A stretch of DNA of 64,000 bases from DAOVXM01 sp963746255 (GCA_963746255.1 CAVVAJ010000001.1:62001-126000), one strand, 5' to 3'; counted from the first letter of the stretch, positions 46,551 through 56,597 are shown. Program-made: numbers and translations. Notes: generated by a model from the letters alone, not told the origin.

Positions 46551-46720
46551 ACCCAGACGGGTCTGAACCAATTATCCTTCGCATTTCCAGCAGGCAGCCA
46601 TCCATCATCTATTGGAGGGTTGCCTGCTTGTTTTTTTTCACCTTCTCAATCACTCAACTCCGGAATTACGTCTCCCACGCAGACTGTCAATCGTGATTAT
46701 GTGGATCAAGGTGGATCAGG
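46551..46720. repeat. 165-bp direct repeat, copy 1 (3' flank of heliorhodopsin)
   Basis: ACGGGTCTGAACCAATTATC, the terminator, then TTCTCAATCACTCAACTCCG and TCAATCGTGATTATGTGGAT. Recurs at 48976-49137 in the same direction, about 85% identical by eye. Confidence 0.75.
46590..46642 (+). terminator. rho-independent terminator of heliorhodopsin
   Basis: GCAGGCAGCC pairs with GGGTTGCCTGC, followed by TTGTTTTTTTT, 63 nt after the stop codon. Confidence 0.75.
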
Positions 46721-46988
46721 AACAACTCATTCGGCACTAAAATATGGTTGTCCAACAATGATTATTCCCCATATAATTGACCAGTTTGTGTGGAGTAAAA
46801 ATACTTCTGATATAGGCGTGGGACCTCACGGAGTAAAAGTGGGTAAAATCACCACTAAAAATCTTGAACCCAAAATTCTCGAATTAATGAATAATATTTC
46901 CTTCAAAAAGAAGGCAGAGCAGATGGCAACCGTAATAGAAAAGGAATATTTTTGCGAAGAAATTTATAAAGCAATAATTGAAGAATAA
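46690..46988 (+). pseudogene. C-terminal fragment of a UGT-type glycosyltransferase
   Basis: The end of a family 1 glycosyltransferase: DQGGSGTTHSALKYGCPTMI and IPHIIDQFVWSKN, with GVGPHGVKVGKIT and a helical tail to the TAA at 46986. In complete enzymes this stretch binds the nucleotide-sugar (HxGGxGTT). The first ~300 residues are missing, and the first His is replaced by Asp-Gln. Confidence 0.7.
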
Positions 46989-46989
46989 G

Positions 46990-47126
46990 AGCCGGCAAAC
47001 AAAGCGTGCACTGGACGCTGGGGATTCTACGGCACTTACGATAAGCATTTTTCTGGCTTTGAGTTTTTTCTGCTCCCAAAAAATAGTTCCACCCGCCCCA
47101 GCGCCAGTAACACAAATCGTTGGGCG
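46990..47126 (+). other. attC-like site
   Basis: Begins GGCAAACAAAGCGTGCACTG, and ends CCCCAGCGCCAGTAACACAA then GTTGGGC (47119-47125). CTGGACGCTGGGG and CCCCAGCGCCAG can pair, giving the long imperfect hairpin of attC sites. It precedes the methyltransferase cassette. Confidence 0.5.
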
Positions 47127-47211
47127 GCTAAGTTTCAACTAGCGTTTAACGCCATTATCCACTTACCGCATCGAAATGCTGTGCAATGGTTGATTTTTCA
47201 GCAGGATCGAC

Positions 47212-47814
47212 ATGAGAGAACGTCCACAGCCGAAGGTATGGACGAAAAGAACGTACAACGGCCTCGCCAAATACTACGATTTGTTCATGAGGGTCTCTTT
47301 CCCTATTGGGGAAAAGGGAATAGAGAGAATTGTTGAGCGATTGAGCTCCGGTTCGGTACTGGATGTTGCTTGTGGTACAGGGACGCTTCTGAACTTGGCA
47401 CACAAAAAGGGTTTGGAATGCAATGGTATCGACAATTCTCAAGGGATGCTCAACCAAGCGAGAGACAAGGTACCGAGTGCTGAATTGATCAGGGCAAGTT
47501 ACTGCGAAATACCATATCAGGATGGACGGTTTGACTATGTTGTGGCAACCAATGCTCTAAGCGGGACCTGCATAGATGCGACACGTGTGATCTCAGAGAT
47601 GACAAGAGTGTGTAAGAGCGGTGGTGGAATCTTCATAGCGGAGTGGCCCAAAGCGGTGACAGAAACCTTGATAGAACGACTTATGGTGTGGCTGGCAAGT
47701 CTGAGCGAAGATGCTCCCAAGGATTACCAGGCGATTTTCGCAGGATTGGGATACGAGCCAGAAGTAGAGGTTCTTAGCAAAAGGTACAGCATTTTCGGAA
47801 TAGAGAAGCAGTAG
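47212..47814 (+). CDS. class I SAM-dependent methyltransferase
   Basis: Product of 200 residues with AGGA upstream. Motif I is VLDVACGTGTLLNLAHKKG, motif II CNGIDNSQGMLNQAR, motif III DGRFDYVVATNALSG, and the later VCKSGGGIFIAEWPK strand fits type-11 methyltransferases. Complete, cytoplasmic. It fills the space between two attC-like sites, so it is best read as a gene cassette; target unknown. Confidence 0.85.
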   Translation: MRERPQPKVWTKRTYNGLAKYYDLFMRVSFPIGEKGIERIVERLSSGSVLDVACGTGTLLNLAHKKGLECNGIDNSQGMLNQARDKVPSAELIRASYCEIPYQDGRFDYVVATNALSGTCIDATRVISEMTRVCKSGGGIFIAEWPKAVTETLIERLMVWLASLSEDAPKDYQAIFAGLGYEPEVEVLSKRYSIFGIEKQ

Positions 47815-47856
47815 GACTGAGATAGTGGTCAAATAGTCCGTATTTGCTCAAACATG

Positions 47857-47986
47857 GCTGCCCAACACAGCGTGCAGCGGATGGTGGAGAGGTTGGCGAG
47901 CAATCGTGCTCTCTGCGCCCCGGTCGGATTGGGGCGCAGCGGCTTCCCTGTCCACCCACCGCCGCTAATGAAAGCCGTTGAGCGGA
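47857..47986 (+). other. attC-like site
   Basis: GCCCAACACAGCGTGCAGCG at 47860 to GCCGTTGAGCGG (box GTTGAGC 47978-47984). Long complementary arms (GCGGATGGTGGA...TCCACCCACCGC). Lies between the methyltransferase and GNAT cassettes. Confidence 0.55.
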
Positions 47987-48038
47987 ATACTTAATGGGTA
48001 ATACCAATTTTTGACCATCATTATATTGGGAGAAGATT

Positions 48039-48821
48039 ATGGACCCCAAGCACATTTTGGCTCTTTACGACCAAGATCGAAAAGGTGTCAGTCTCTATGG
48101 TATGCAACGAGAAGAGACTTCTCACCTTGTTCGGCATATATCTCCCAGTGGTGAAGGGGTGATTATTTATTCCAACCTTAATTCTACTAATGTCGAAGAA
48201 GTCATTCATGAAGAGATTGCCCACTTTGAAAGCAGGGGATACGATTTTAGCTGGGTCGTATTCCGACACGACACTCCCGCGAACCTAAAAGACCGTTTAC
48301 TCGCAAACGGATTCCTAAATGAAGAGTCAGACGCGATTATGATCCTTGACATCGAAGATTTATCCCCGGTCTTAGTGAAACCGATTTGCCATGATGTACA
48401 ACAGATTACCGATCCCAACAAAATCGATGATGTCCTCACCATTCGTCAACAAGTGTGGCAAAGTGATTATTCGTCGATGGCTCAGTCCCTTACCAAACGA
48501 TTAATAGACGCCCCTGAAAGTCTGGGGCTTTATGTAGCCTACATAGATGGAAAACCGGCTAGCACAGCTCAAATCAGCTTCTATCAAAAAGGGCACTTCG
48601 CTGGTCTTGTTCAGGCAGCTACATTACCTGGCTACCGGGGGCGTGGTTTATACACCGCTTTAATTGCGATGCGAGTTCAAGAAGCAAGGCGGCGGGGAAT
48701 ACGTTTAGTGGATGCAGACGCCAGTCCCATGAGCCGCCCCATTTTAGAAAAGCTTGGTTTTCAATGCCTCACAGAGACCTATTCTTGTGAGTGGCATGTC
48801 AAACAGGTATCAACAGGCTAA
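48039..48821 (+). CDS. GNAT-family N-acetyltransferase
   Basis: Product of 260 residues, GGGAGAAG upstream. The C-terminal GNAT domain shows GLYVAYIDGKPASTAQISFY (strands 2-4) and the acetyl-CoA loop AATLPGYRGRGLYTALIAMR, then DADASPMSRPILEKLGFQ, the usual YxKxGF-like end. The N-terminal half (about 1-120) is a degenerate second GNAT-like domain. Substrate unknown. Second cassette between the 46.6 and 49.0 kb direct repeats. Confidence 0.88.
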   Translation: MDPKHILALYDQDRKGVSLYGMQREETSHLVRHISPSGEGVIIYSNLNSTNVEEVIHEEIAHFESRGYDFSWVVFRHDTPANLKDRLLANGFLNEESDAIMILDIEDLSPVLVKPICHDVQQITDPNKIDDVLTIRQQVWQSDYSSMAQSLTKRLIDAPESLGLYVAYIDGKPASTAQISFYQKGHFAGLVQAATLPGYRGRGLYTALIAMRVQEARRRGIRLVDADASPMSRPILEKLGFQCLTETYSCEWHVKQVSTG

Positions 48822-48975
48822 TTACCAATAGATATCGACCTTGTCTCCAAAAATCCACCCAGCGCACTGTAACTCGAGATATAGACACTATGACTGAGCA
48901 TGAAGGTAAAGAGTATTACCTGGCTAGCAAGTCAGAAATCCTGAGGTAGTTGGACGTCTACGCGAGGGAGTGGAG

Positions 48976-49137
48976 GCCAGACAGGTCTGAACAAATTATC
49001 CTTCGCATTTCCAGCAGGCAGCCATCCATCAGCTATTGGAGGGCTGCTTGCTTATTTTTCCCCTTCTCAATCACTCAGCCTGGGATAAACATCTCCCAAG
49101 AAGACCGTCAATCGTGATTATCTGGATCAAGGCGGAC
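48976..49137. repeat. 165-bp direct repeat, copy 2
   Basis: ACAGGTCTGAACAAATTATC, CAGGCAGCCATCCATCAGCT, TCTCAATCACTCAGCCTGGG and TCAATCGTGATTATCTGGAT; matches 46551-46720. The terminator stem here is partly damaged. Confidence 0.75.
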
Positions 49138-49264
49138 CAACTTGATACAAGCACCGGCGAGTAATTCCACCAACCAACCTTAACAACACCTACCCAGAAT
49201 CCAGGCAGCAGGGCAACACATATGCGCTTGAAGAGACGCTATCCCTTGCTTGCCTTGAATCCGT

Positions 49265-50509
49265 TCAGCTCAAAAACACGGGGGTAAATTCAGGACTGCT
49301 AGAAGTCGATCTACTCATAGGACAATCCGAAACCAAAGGGATAGAGTGGGCTGTCCACGGAAAAACGACGTTGATGGCTGGTACACCCGATTTAACCAGT
49401 TTTGTGTAGAGTGCACGGGTATCTTTTGCGGGAACAGCGAAGTCTTGCTTCCCATGCAGGAGCAGCGTCGGCGGACAACCAGCAGCAACATGGGTGATAG
49501 GCGATGTTAGTTCATATGCATTAAGCGCATCCTGGGGATGGCCGCCCAATAAGACATCCAACCGGCCAGCATCACGGAAATTCTTCTTGTATTCGGGATT
49601 TTCGCCGATATATATTGGGGGCAAACCTACCGTTTGTTGCAGATTCCAATGTTGATATACAGCCAGCAAGTCTGTGGGACCATAGTAGGAGATTACGCCG
49701 CACACGGATAGATCGGTACTTTTGAGTTCATCTGGAGTTAACTCAGGATGTTCAGGGGTATATCCAGCCAACAGGGCGATATACCCTCCTGCTGAACCAC
49801 CCCCTAAAACAATTTTCTCAGGATTCACACCATAATGGGATGCATTAGCCTTCATCCAGGCAAGCGCGCGTTTGGCATCAGCGACCATGCCGTAGATATC
49901 CACTTCAGGGCAAAGGCGATACGATACATCCATCACGGTATGTCCCTGTGCTGCCAGGTGCCGGAAGAAGGGCCGTGTTCCTAGATCTTTATCAAACAAG
50001 TACCAGCTGCTTCCGTGAAAGTAGACAAAGGCCAAGCCGGAAACATCACCATTGGCCGGACGCCAGAGGTCGCAGAGCAGCTGCCGGTCCGTACCGGGAA
50101 TGGTCCAGAACGGGACATCGCGCTCCCAGATAGGCTCCGGAGACGCTTTCATCTTCAAATACATTGACCAGCGCCGCTTGACCATATGCTTGGACTGCCC
50201 AGGAGGGATCTGGTCTGACCAGCCGGTACCAAAGGCTTTTTCAAAACCATCCTGAGCGCGAGTGCACGCCCAGACATACCAGACCATTGTAATTGCACCA
50301 ATGATCCCCATCGGAACAGCACCGAGAGCACCATATACCCACCCAAGGACAGCTCCTGCTGCACCTACAACAGCCCAAAACGGAGACAAAGATACTGCCA
50401 ATAGTTTTGGAAGCAAAACAATCCACCCAAAAGGAAACTTCGATTTTATTACCAGCAGACCACTCATCAGCAGTGCGAAACCTGAAAGGGTGTAAGCTAG
50501 AATAATCAT
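49265..50509 (-). CDS. membrane-anchored HSL-type alpha/beta hydrolase, paralogue 1
   Basis: ATG 50509 chosen (GGAGGG 4 nt upstream; same start as its paralogues). Two or three membrane helices (residues 3-75, with a Gly/Ala-rich second hairpin), a loop, then an HSL-family domain: FVYFHGSSWYLFDKD (oxyanion region, HGGG changed to HGSS), GGGSAGGYIALLAGY (nucleophile Ser), LLLHGKQDFAVPAKD (Asp) and FPWTAHSIP (His). The tail after this His differs from the two paralogues and looks shortened and shifted. Probably an esterase or lipase facing one side of the membrane. Confidence 0.8.
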   Translation of the reverse strand: MIILAYTLSGFALLMSGLLVIKSKFPFGWIVLLPKLLAVSLSPFWAVVGAAGAVLGWVYGALGAVPMGIIGAITMVWYVWACTRAQDGFEKAFGTGWSDQIPPGQSKHMVKRRWSMYLKMKASPEPIWERDVPFWTIPGTDRQLLCDLWRPANGDVSGLAFVYFHGSSWYLFDKDLGTRPFFRHLAAQGHTVMDVSYRLCPEVDIYGMVADAKRALAWMKANASHYGVNPEKIVLGGGSAGGYIALLAGYTPEHPELTPDELKSTDLSVCGVISYYGPTDLLAVYQHWNLQQTVGLPPIYIGENPEYKKNFRDAGRLDVLLGGHPQDALNAYELTSPITHVAAGCPPTLLLHGKQDFAVPAKDTRALYTKLVKSGVPAINVVFPWTAHSIPLVSDCPMSRSTSSSPEFTPVFLS

Positions 50510-50585
50510 GATTCCCTCCAAAATCGTTATCAGAGAAACGCCCGTATCCTCAGTCCAAGCATTACTCACAAACATTGATCACATA

Positions 50586-51845
50586 TCAATCCTTGTTTAC
50601 CAATAGTGCCAAAAATCGATCCACATCGTACAATGCCGACTGGGAGGCCGGGTTTATCTGCGGTAAAAGCAAGTCAAACCCATGGGGTGTCCACGGAAAA
50701 ACGACGTTAATGGCTGGTACACCGGATTCAAGGAGTTTGGTGTAGAGTGCACAGGTGGCGTCCTGGGAAGTAACGTGGTCTTGTGCCCCTTGCAAAAGCA
50801 GCGTGGGCGGGCAACCAGGATGAACATGGCTGATGGGTGAGGCTAATTGATACATGTGTGGTGCGTCCTGGGGCCAGCCGCCCAACAAGATATCGAAACG
50901 GGCTGCGTAACGCATTCTTTTGGAAGGAGCAATCACTGTTCCAAGAGGTACTGGGGGCTCGCCTTCCAATTTTTGTAGTTTCATATATTCAAATAAGAAC
51001 AGCAAGTCTGTTGGCCCGTAGTGGGAGATGACACCGCACACGGATAGATCGGCACTTGTGAGGTCCTCTGGTGTTAACTCAGGATGTTGAGGTGCGTAGC
51101 CTGCCAATAGGGCAAGATGTCCACCTGCAGAACCGCCCCCTAAAACGATCTTTTCAGGGTTCACACCATAACGGGATGCATTGGATTTCATCCAGGCAAC
51201 CGCTCGTTTGACGTCCCCGATCATGCCATAAATATCAACTTCGGGACAAAGGCGATACGATACATCCATCACGGTATGTCCCTGTGCTACCAGGTGTTGA
51301 AAGAAAAGCCTTGTATACATATCTTTATCCCCGATAGCCCAGGCGCTTCCATGCAGGTAGATGTATGCCAGGCCGGTAGTATTGCCACCTGCCGGGCGCC
51401 AGAGGTCGCAAAGCAGCTGACGGTCCGTACCGGGAATGGTCGAGAATGGGACATCGCGCTCCCAGGAAGGCTCCGGAGAGGCTTTCATCTTCAAAAATAC
51501 TGGCCAGCGCTTCTGAACCATTTGCTTGATTTGGTGAGGCGCTATCTGGTCTGACCAGCCAGCACCAAAGGCATTATCAAAACCGTCGTGATCCCGAGTG
51601 CATCGCCAGACATACCAGCTCATCATGCCCGCACCAAAGATCCCCATTGGAACAGCCCAGAGAGCGCCATATCCCCACCCAAGGACAGCTCCAGCTGCGC
51701 CCAGGATTGCCCAGACTGGCGACAATGCTCCTGCGATCAGCTTTGGCATCCAAACGATCCATCCTAAGCTACTCTTTGCATAAATCAAGAGCAGAACACT
51801 CATTAGAAGGGATAAACCTGAGAGGATGGTTGCCAAAATAATCAT
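50586..51845 (-). CDS. membrane-anchored HSL-type alpha/beta hydrolase, paralogue 2
   Basis: Product of 419 residues from ATG 51845 (GGAGGG upstream); intact, so the reference copy of the trio. Membrane hairpins at 3-75; conserved SFGAGWSDQIAPHQIK-like stretch; WERDVPFSTIPGTDRQLLCD; oxyanion YLHGSAWAIGDKDM; nucleophile GGGSAGGHLALLAGY; Asp LLLQGAQDHVTSQD; His FPWTPHGFDLLLPQ. About 75-80% identical to its neighbours by eye. Tandem copies suggest recent duplication. Confidence 0.88.
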   Translation of the reverse strand: MIILATILSGLSLLMSVLLLIYAKSSLGWIVWMPKLIAGALSPVWAILGAAGAVLGWGYGALWAVPMGIFGAGMMSWYVWRCTRDHDGFDNAFGAGWSDQIAPHQIKQMVQKRWPVFLKMKASPEPSWERDVPFSTIPGTDRQLLCDLWRPAGGNTTGLAYIYLHGSAWAIGDKDMYTRLFFQHLVAQGHTVMDVSYRLCPEVDIYGMIGDVKRAVAWMKSNASRYGVNPEKIVLGGGSAGGHLALLAGYAPQHPELTPEDLTSADLSVCGVISHYGPTDLLFLFEYMKLQKLEGEPPVPLGTVIAPSKRMRYAARFDILLGGWPQDAPHMYQLASPISHVHPGCPPTLLLQGAQDHVTSQDATCALYTKLLESGVPAINVVFPWTPHGFDLLLPQINPASQSALYDVDRFLALLVNKD

Positions 51846-51922
51846 GTTGCCCTCCAAAATCGTTATCAGAGAAACGCCCAACAGTGTGTGTTGCTGGCGG
51901 CGGGATCGTTAGTGCTGATGCT

Positions 51923-52820
51923 TCAGTTGTCGTTCAGGAAATCGAGCACTCGCGCATCGACGATTCGATACTGGCTGCCGCACATGTTGTGACTGGACTG
52001 TGGCACCAGATCCCCTTCGAAAATCGGGAAGGAGCGCCCGCGCCCGGGCCAATGCCTTTGCTGGGTCATAGATGACCTCGCGGTCGCCAATGAGCAGCAG
52101 CACGGGTACATGCACTGCGCGCAGTTCGTCATCAGAGAACACACTGGGCATGATACGCGCTGTCTCGGGCGGAAATCGAAAATGCTTCATACCGAGATAG
52201 AACAAGTCAAGTAAGCGCCGAGAAACCGTGTCACCGGGCGTATCTTTGATTCCCATCCATCCCATGAATGAGTCCGCTGTGAGGCGTGTTGGGAAGAGCG
52301 TCATCAGCATCACGCGCAGCATGAACTGTTTGACAATCGGCAGGAAGCTGGCTCCCGGTGATAGCAGCACAAGTTTTCGAACGCGCGCCGGCTCTACCAT
52401 AGTGAAGTGGAGGGCCAGCCACCCACCGTAGGACATGCCCACCAGAGAGATGCGGTCCAGGTTCAGCCCGTCCAAGGTCTCGCGCAACCAGGCGACGAAG
52501 TCTCCCGCTTCGCGTATCGGTTCATCGGGATTGGGGATGCTCTTGCCTGGTTGACCCATCACATCGATGGCATACACCCGGTAGTCCTTGCTGAAATCGG
52601 CGACATTGGGTGACCACATATTCAAAGTCATCGCCATTCCGTGCAAGAGTACCAACGGTGGGGCATCTTTCGGACCAGTGACGACGACATGCGTGGTCCC
52701 AAACCGACTTGGGATCTCTACTTCTTCATACGGAACCGGCCATAACTTCATGGCGGCGTCATACGCCGCGAGATACGCAGCTTCACCTTCGGGAGTCTTG
52801 AAAGCAGATATGTGAGTCAT
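51923..52820 (-). CDS. alpha/beta hydrolase, C-terminal frameshift
   Basis: About 299 residues. A classical MhpC/haloperoxidase-like hydrolase, unrelated in detail to the flanking trio: PPLVLLHGMAMTLNMW (oxyanion HG), VGMSYGGWLALHF (nucleophile Ser), LLLIGDREVIYDP (Asp). The final His block, PQSSHNMCGSQY, is only in another frame after a one-base shift near 52015, and the gene then ends at 51923 (VLDFLNDN). As read, the frame goes to 51909 with a scrambled end. Inserted between paralogues 2 and 3 in the same direction. Confidence 0.8.
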
Positions 52821-52823
52821 TGT

Positions 52824-54072
52824 TTATCCTTTGTTTAACAATAGTGCCAGAAATCGATCCACATCGTACAGTGCCGACTGGGCTGCCGGGTTTATTTGTG
52901 GAAGCAGCAAGTCAAAGGCGTGCTCTGTCCACGGAAAAACGACGTCGATGGCCGGTACGCCTGATTCAACCAGTTTTGCGTAGAGCTCCTGGTTGCCCTC
53001 CACGGGATTAAGGCAGTCTCTGTCCCCTCGCAGGCTCAGCGTGGGCGGGGAACCAGGATGAACATGGGTGGTTGGGCAGGCCAATCGATACATGTCAGGT
53101 ACGTCTTCGGGATAACCGCCCAACAGGATATCCAACCGGCCAGCATAAAGCATTGGATTTTTGGGATCGGCTTTTGTGCCAAGGGGCACTGGGGGCTTGC
53201 GCTCGTTGTTATATCGTTTAGCGCCAGCCACCAGGTCTGTGGGAGGGTAGTAGGTGACCATGCCGCACACGGACAGGTCGGCACCTTTGAGTTCCTGCGG
53301 TGTTAACTCAGGATGCTCAGGCGTATAGCCTGCCAACAGGGCGATATGTGCCCCTGCAGAACCGCCTCCTAAAACGATCTTTTCAGGGTCCACCCCATAA
53401 CGGTCTGCATTGGCTTTCATCCAGGCAACCGCGCGTTTGGCGTCTCCGACCATGCCGTAGATATCCACTTCGGGAATAAGGCGATAGGCAACATCCATCA
53501 CCGTATGTCCCTGTGCTACCAGGTGTTGAAAGAAAGGCCTTGTGTACATATCTTTATCCCCGATAGCCCAGGCGCTTCCGTGCAGGTAGATGTATGCCAG
53601 GCCGGTAGTTTTGCCATCGGCTGGACGCCAGAGGTCACAGAGCAGCTGACGGTCCGTACCGGGAATGGTCCAGAAAGGGATATCGCGCTCCCAGATAGGC
53701 TCTGGAGAGGCTTTCATCTTCAAATATCATGACCAACGCTTTTTGACCATAAGCCTGGCTTGCTCTGGCGTTATTTGCTCTGCCCAGCCGGCACCAAACG
53801 CATTTTCAAAACCGTTGTGATCCCGGGTGCACCCCCAGACATACAAGATCATCAGTAACAGCACCAAGGATCCCCATGAGCACGGCCCAGGGAGCGCCAT
53901 ACACCCAGCCAAGAAGAGCGCCAACTGCGCCCATGATCGCCCAAATCGGTGATAATGCGCCTGCGGTCAGAGGTAAAAATAATACGAGCAGCAGCGAAAC
54001 CTTAGGTTTAATGAGGAACAAGACACTCATTAGAAATGATAGACTTGAGAGTGTGGTTGCTAGAATAATCAT
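52824..54072 (-). CDS. membrane-anchored HSL-type alpha/beta hydrolase, paralogue 3, frameshifted
   Basis: The catalytic part (52824-53723) is clean: YLHGSAWAIGDKDMYTRPFF, GGGSAGAHIALLAGY, SLRGDRDCLNPVEG, FPWTEHAFDLLLPQ. The membrane part begins at ATG 54072 but needs frame moves near 53840 and 53727 (after VKKRWS). Joined length is about 415 residues, the same as paralogue 2. One notable change: GSAGA for GSAGG at the nucleophile elbow. Promoter probably between 54090 and 54200. Confidence 0.78.
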
Positions 54073-54209
54073 GATTATCTCCAAAAATTGTTATTTGAGT
54101 AACGTACAACGGATAAGCTCACCCAACGGGTGCTTTTGCGATCGAGACTTGCCGGTCGTAGCCAACTGCGCTGTCCCATGCGCCGCGATTTGTCCCAAGC
54201 GAGCCCTGG

Positions 54210-54590
54210 TCAGCGTGCAGTGGGGGTTGGGCGCAACCCACCCTTTGTACTTCCTATATGGATACCCAGATGCAAGAAACGGATGGCTACCCAGCACGCC
54301 GGGTAGAAGAGCGGGATAAGACATCCCACACCTACCAGCGTTCCATACTCCCTCCACCATGAGGAAGCCTCCAACCAGGGATACGTACTACCCCGGAGGG
54401 AAAGGAAAACTACCAGCGCTTGCACGATCAGCCCGATGACAGTACAAGACGACAACATGATCAACGGCTCAGCCCAAGTAATCGTGCCTGCTGAAACCTG
54501 TTGATGGAGCTCAACTTTTGAATTAGGGGATGTTTTTTCGGGAGCGTTCATGGTCATACTCCTTTCTGTGGGCACGTGCTGCGTCATCAT
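54210..54590 (-). CDS. small membrane protein, CPBP-like N-terminus
   Basis: Product of up to 126 residues with two hydrophobic helices (about 44-66 and 83-104). STYPWLEASSWWREYGTLVG resembles the start of some CPBP-family membrane proteases (a PWLEAS-WW-YGTL block), but the EExxxR and His motifs are absent, so this is a truncated copy or a different small protein. The start could also be an inner ATG. It follows the small gene 54587 with a 4-bp overlap. Confidence 0.5.
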   Translation of the reverse strand: MMTQHVPTERSMTMNAPEKTSPNSKVELHQQVSAGTITWAEPLIMLSSCTVIGLIVQALVVFLSLRGSTYPWLEASSWWREYGTLVGVGCLIPLFYPACWVAIRFLHLGIHIGSTKGGLRPTPTAR

Positions 54591-54826
54591 TTGGATCCCG
54601 CAGCCTCGACACGGTTGACGGAAATGAGATTCAGACCCAGGTCGCGGATTTTCACCAAGACCCCGTGCATGGCAGCCTGATCGAGTATACCGGACAGCAC
54701 CGTTTCCCCTTCAGGTTCGTGCCGCATGGACAATCCCTCAAACCGCGCGGCCCAGTTCGCGCTCAGATGACCCGCCACTCGGATCTCGTACAACTGGGGT
54801 GCGTTCATTTTTCGTTGGGTTTTCAT
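54587..54826 (-). CDS. conserved small hypothetical protein
   Basis: Product of 79 residues from ATG 54826. YEIRVAGHLSANWAARFEGL, then ETVLSGILDQAAMHGVLVKI and a RDLGLNLISV end: a common small domain in bacteria with YxIxVxGHL and DQAALHGLL-like signatures. Function unknown; often next to regulators or membrane proteins. Overlaps the next gene by 4 bp. Confidence 0.7.
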   Translation of the reverse strand: MKTQRKMNAPQLYEIRVAGHLSANWAARFEGLSMRHEPEGETVLSGILDQAAMHGVLVKIRDLGLNLISVNRVEAAGSK

Positions 54827-54862
54827 AATAAACAATCCTTTGTATGCAAAACTTACTCAGCT

Positions 54863-56412
54863 TTACGCTTTCCCGTTGGATTCCACCTCGAGGCCGCAGT
54901 TGTTGATGACCAGCTTGCCATCCATGAACAGGGCGTCCACCCGGCTGCCGATCAGGCGGAAATCCTCCAGCGGGTCGCCGTCCAGGATCACCAGGTCGGC
55001 TGTCTTTCCGCTTTCGATGGAGCCGAATTCCTCCTCCAGTCCCAGGGAGCGGGCGCTGTTGATGGTGGCGATCTTGACTGCCTCGGCGCCGCTCAGTTGC
55101 TTTCCGTCCGGCTTGCCCTTCAAGACATGATCAAACATGAGCAATTCGAGGTCCATCATAGCCGGCGTACATGGAGGTATGGTGTCGTTTGCAGTCGTCA
55201 TGGGAACGCCATGTTCGTAGAGCAGACAAAAATTTTCGAATGCAGTGGCAGCTTTGGTGTCCCATGCAAACATCCCAGACATATCTATGATGCCCATCAT
55301 TTTGGGTTTGCCGCTGGCGCACCTCTTGTAGCCGTTCATCACACTGGCTCTCAATTCAGGGATATAGTATTCATCTGCAATAGCCGCAAAGGTATAGGTC
55401 TTGTCCCTGAACTCTGTTAACCTGTCGAGCTCCGGATGGCCGTTCGAACGATCTCTCGCCAACTTCCAGGAAAACATTGCGTAGAATACAGAGACCGTAG
55501 GGTCATTGATGCAACCAGCTGCCTTGAAAGCCTCCACATCCGCCTGGGTGAGCAGGGCATCCCAGGGCTCGTGCTCCAGTGATGACACACCGGCCTTTAC
55601 CCCACGCCGAAAGGACTCAACCGATGAATGGTGCATCATCGACTGCACCCCGCGACGCCGCGCCTGGTCTGCCACGGCGCTGAGTTGTTCGATGGTCATG
55701 ATCGGTATGGGCTTACCGAGTAATGATGCTGGTGGCCTCATCCCCAATCTTGATCACATCTGCCCCACGCTCATCGATGGCGATATCAACGGCATCCCTG
55801 ACCTGTTCCTTCCGTCGCGTCTATGGGGAATGCCACGGACCCTCCATAGTCTTTTGAAGGGTCAGCACTTGGCATCAGGAGCTTGGACATCAGAGAAGCT
55901 TTCTCCTGCAAATAAGACCCCGGCAGACCGACAGCAACGGCCTGCAGGATGCGCGGGCCCGGGATTTCACCCTTTGAAATTCGTTCCTTTAGGGCTCTGT
56001 TTTCACGCAGGTCTGGCCGACCACGCGTCCCTGATGTGGGTGATGCCGTGAGCAAGGCATTCCGCCATATTCTTATCTTTCTGCTGTCCTGTGTGTCTTT
56101 TTATAAGCCCCCGCTCGCGCAGACCTGGAATCATTGTAGGTCCAACCGCCATCAGGTGACAGTGGGTGTTGTACAGACTGGGAAGCACGGTCTTGCCCTG
56201 CAGGTCAATGCGTAAAGTCAGGCTTGATGCTGGTCGGCTCGCCTGCAAGACCCGGCATGGACTCGATCTCCCCGCCTTGCAGAATGACGCTCGTTCCCGC
56301 ATCGAAGTAGCGGCCATTGACCACGTCCAGGATGCGGCCATTCACTCAGCTCCACCCGGGCCTGGTTACCCGGCTCGTACTGCTTGACGAAATTGGTTTT
56401 AGAAGTCTCCAT
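54863..56412 (-). pseudogene. amidohydrolase, imidazolonepropionase-like, multiple frameshifts
   Basis: Reading begins near ATG 56412 (ETSKTNFVKQYEPGNQARVE). Three further frames supply the rest: DLQGKTVLPSLYNTHCHLMA with the metal-binding HxH, then AHGITHIRDAW, then GPRILQAVAVGLPGSYLQEK, and finally a long clean frame (54863-55747) with QSMMHHSSVESFRRGVKAG, SLEHEPWDALL, TTANDTIPP and a closing SIESGKTADLVILDGDPLED. Frame moves near 56340, 56219, 56050 and 55790. Cyclic amidase-type, about 510 residues if intact. The last Asp of the metal site (TANDT) is present. Confidence 0.7.
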
Positions 56413-56597
56413 CATGCTCTTATCTCCTTACTATCGCTGATTTTGCTGTGCTTTCCTACCCTAAAGTATAGATATCCAGGGCAGCTTTGTCGCCATGCTG
56501 TTGAGTAATCTTTAGCAAGTCCCTTTAGATTTGGGTGATTACTCAAAGGTAGTAGACGAATACTTTGTGTTCGTTTGGGAAAAATGATAGGGGAAAA

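Noticed and set aside
54530..55420. 296-codon plus-strand frame
   Set aside because: Antisense to the amidohydrolase; no recognisable domain.
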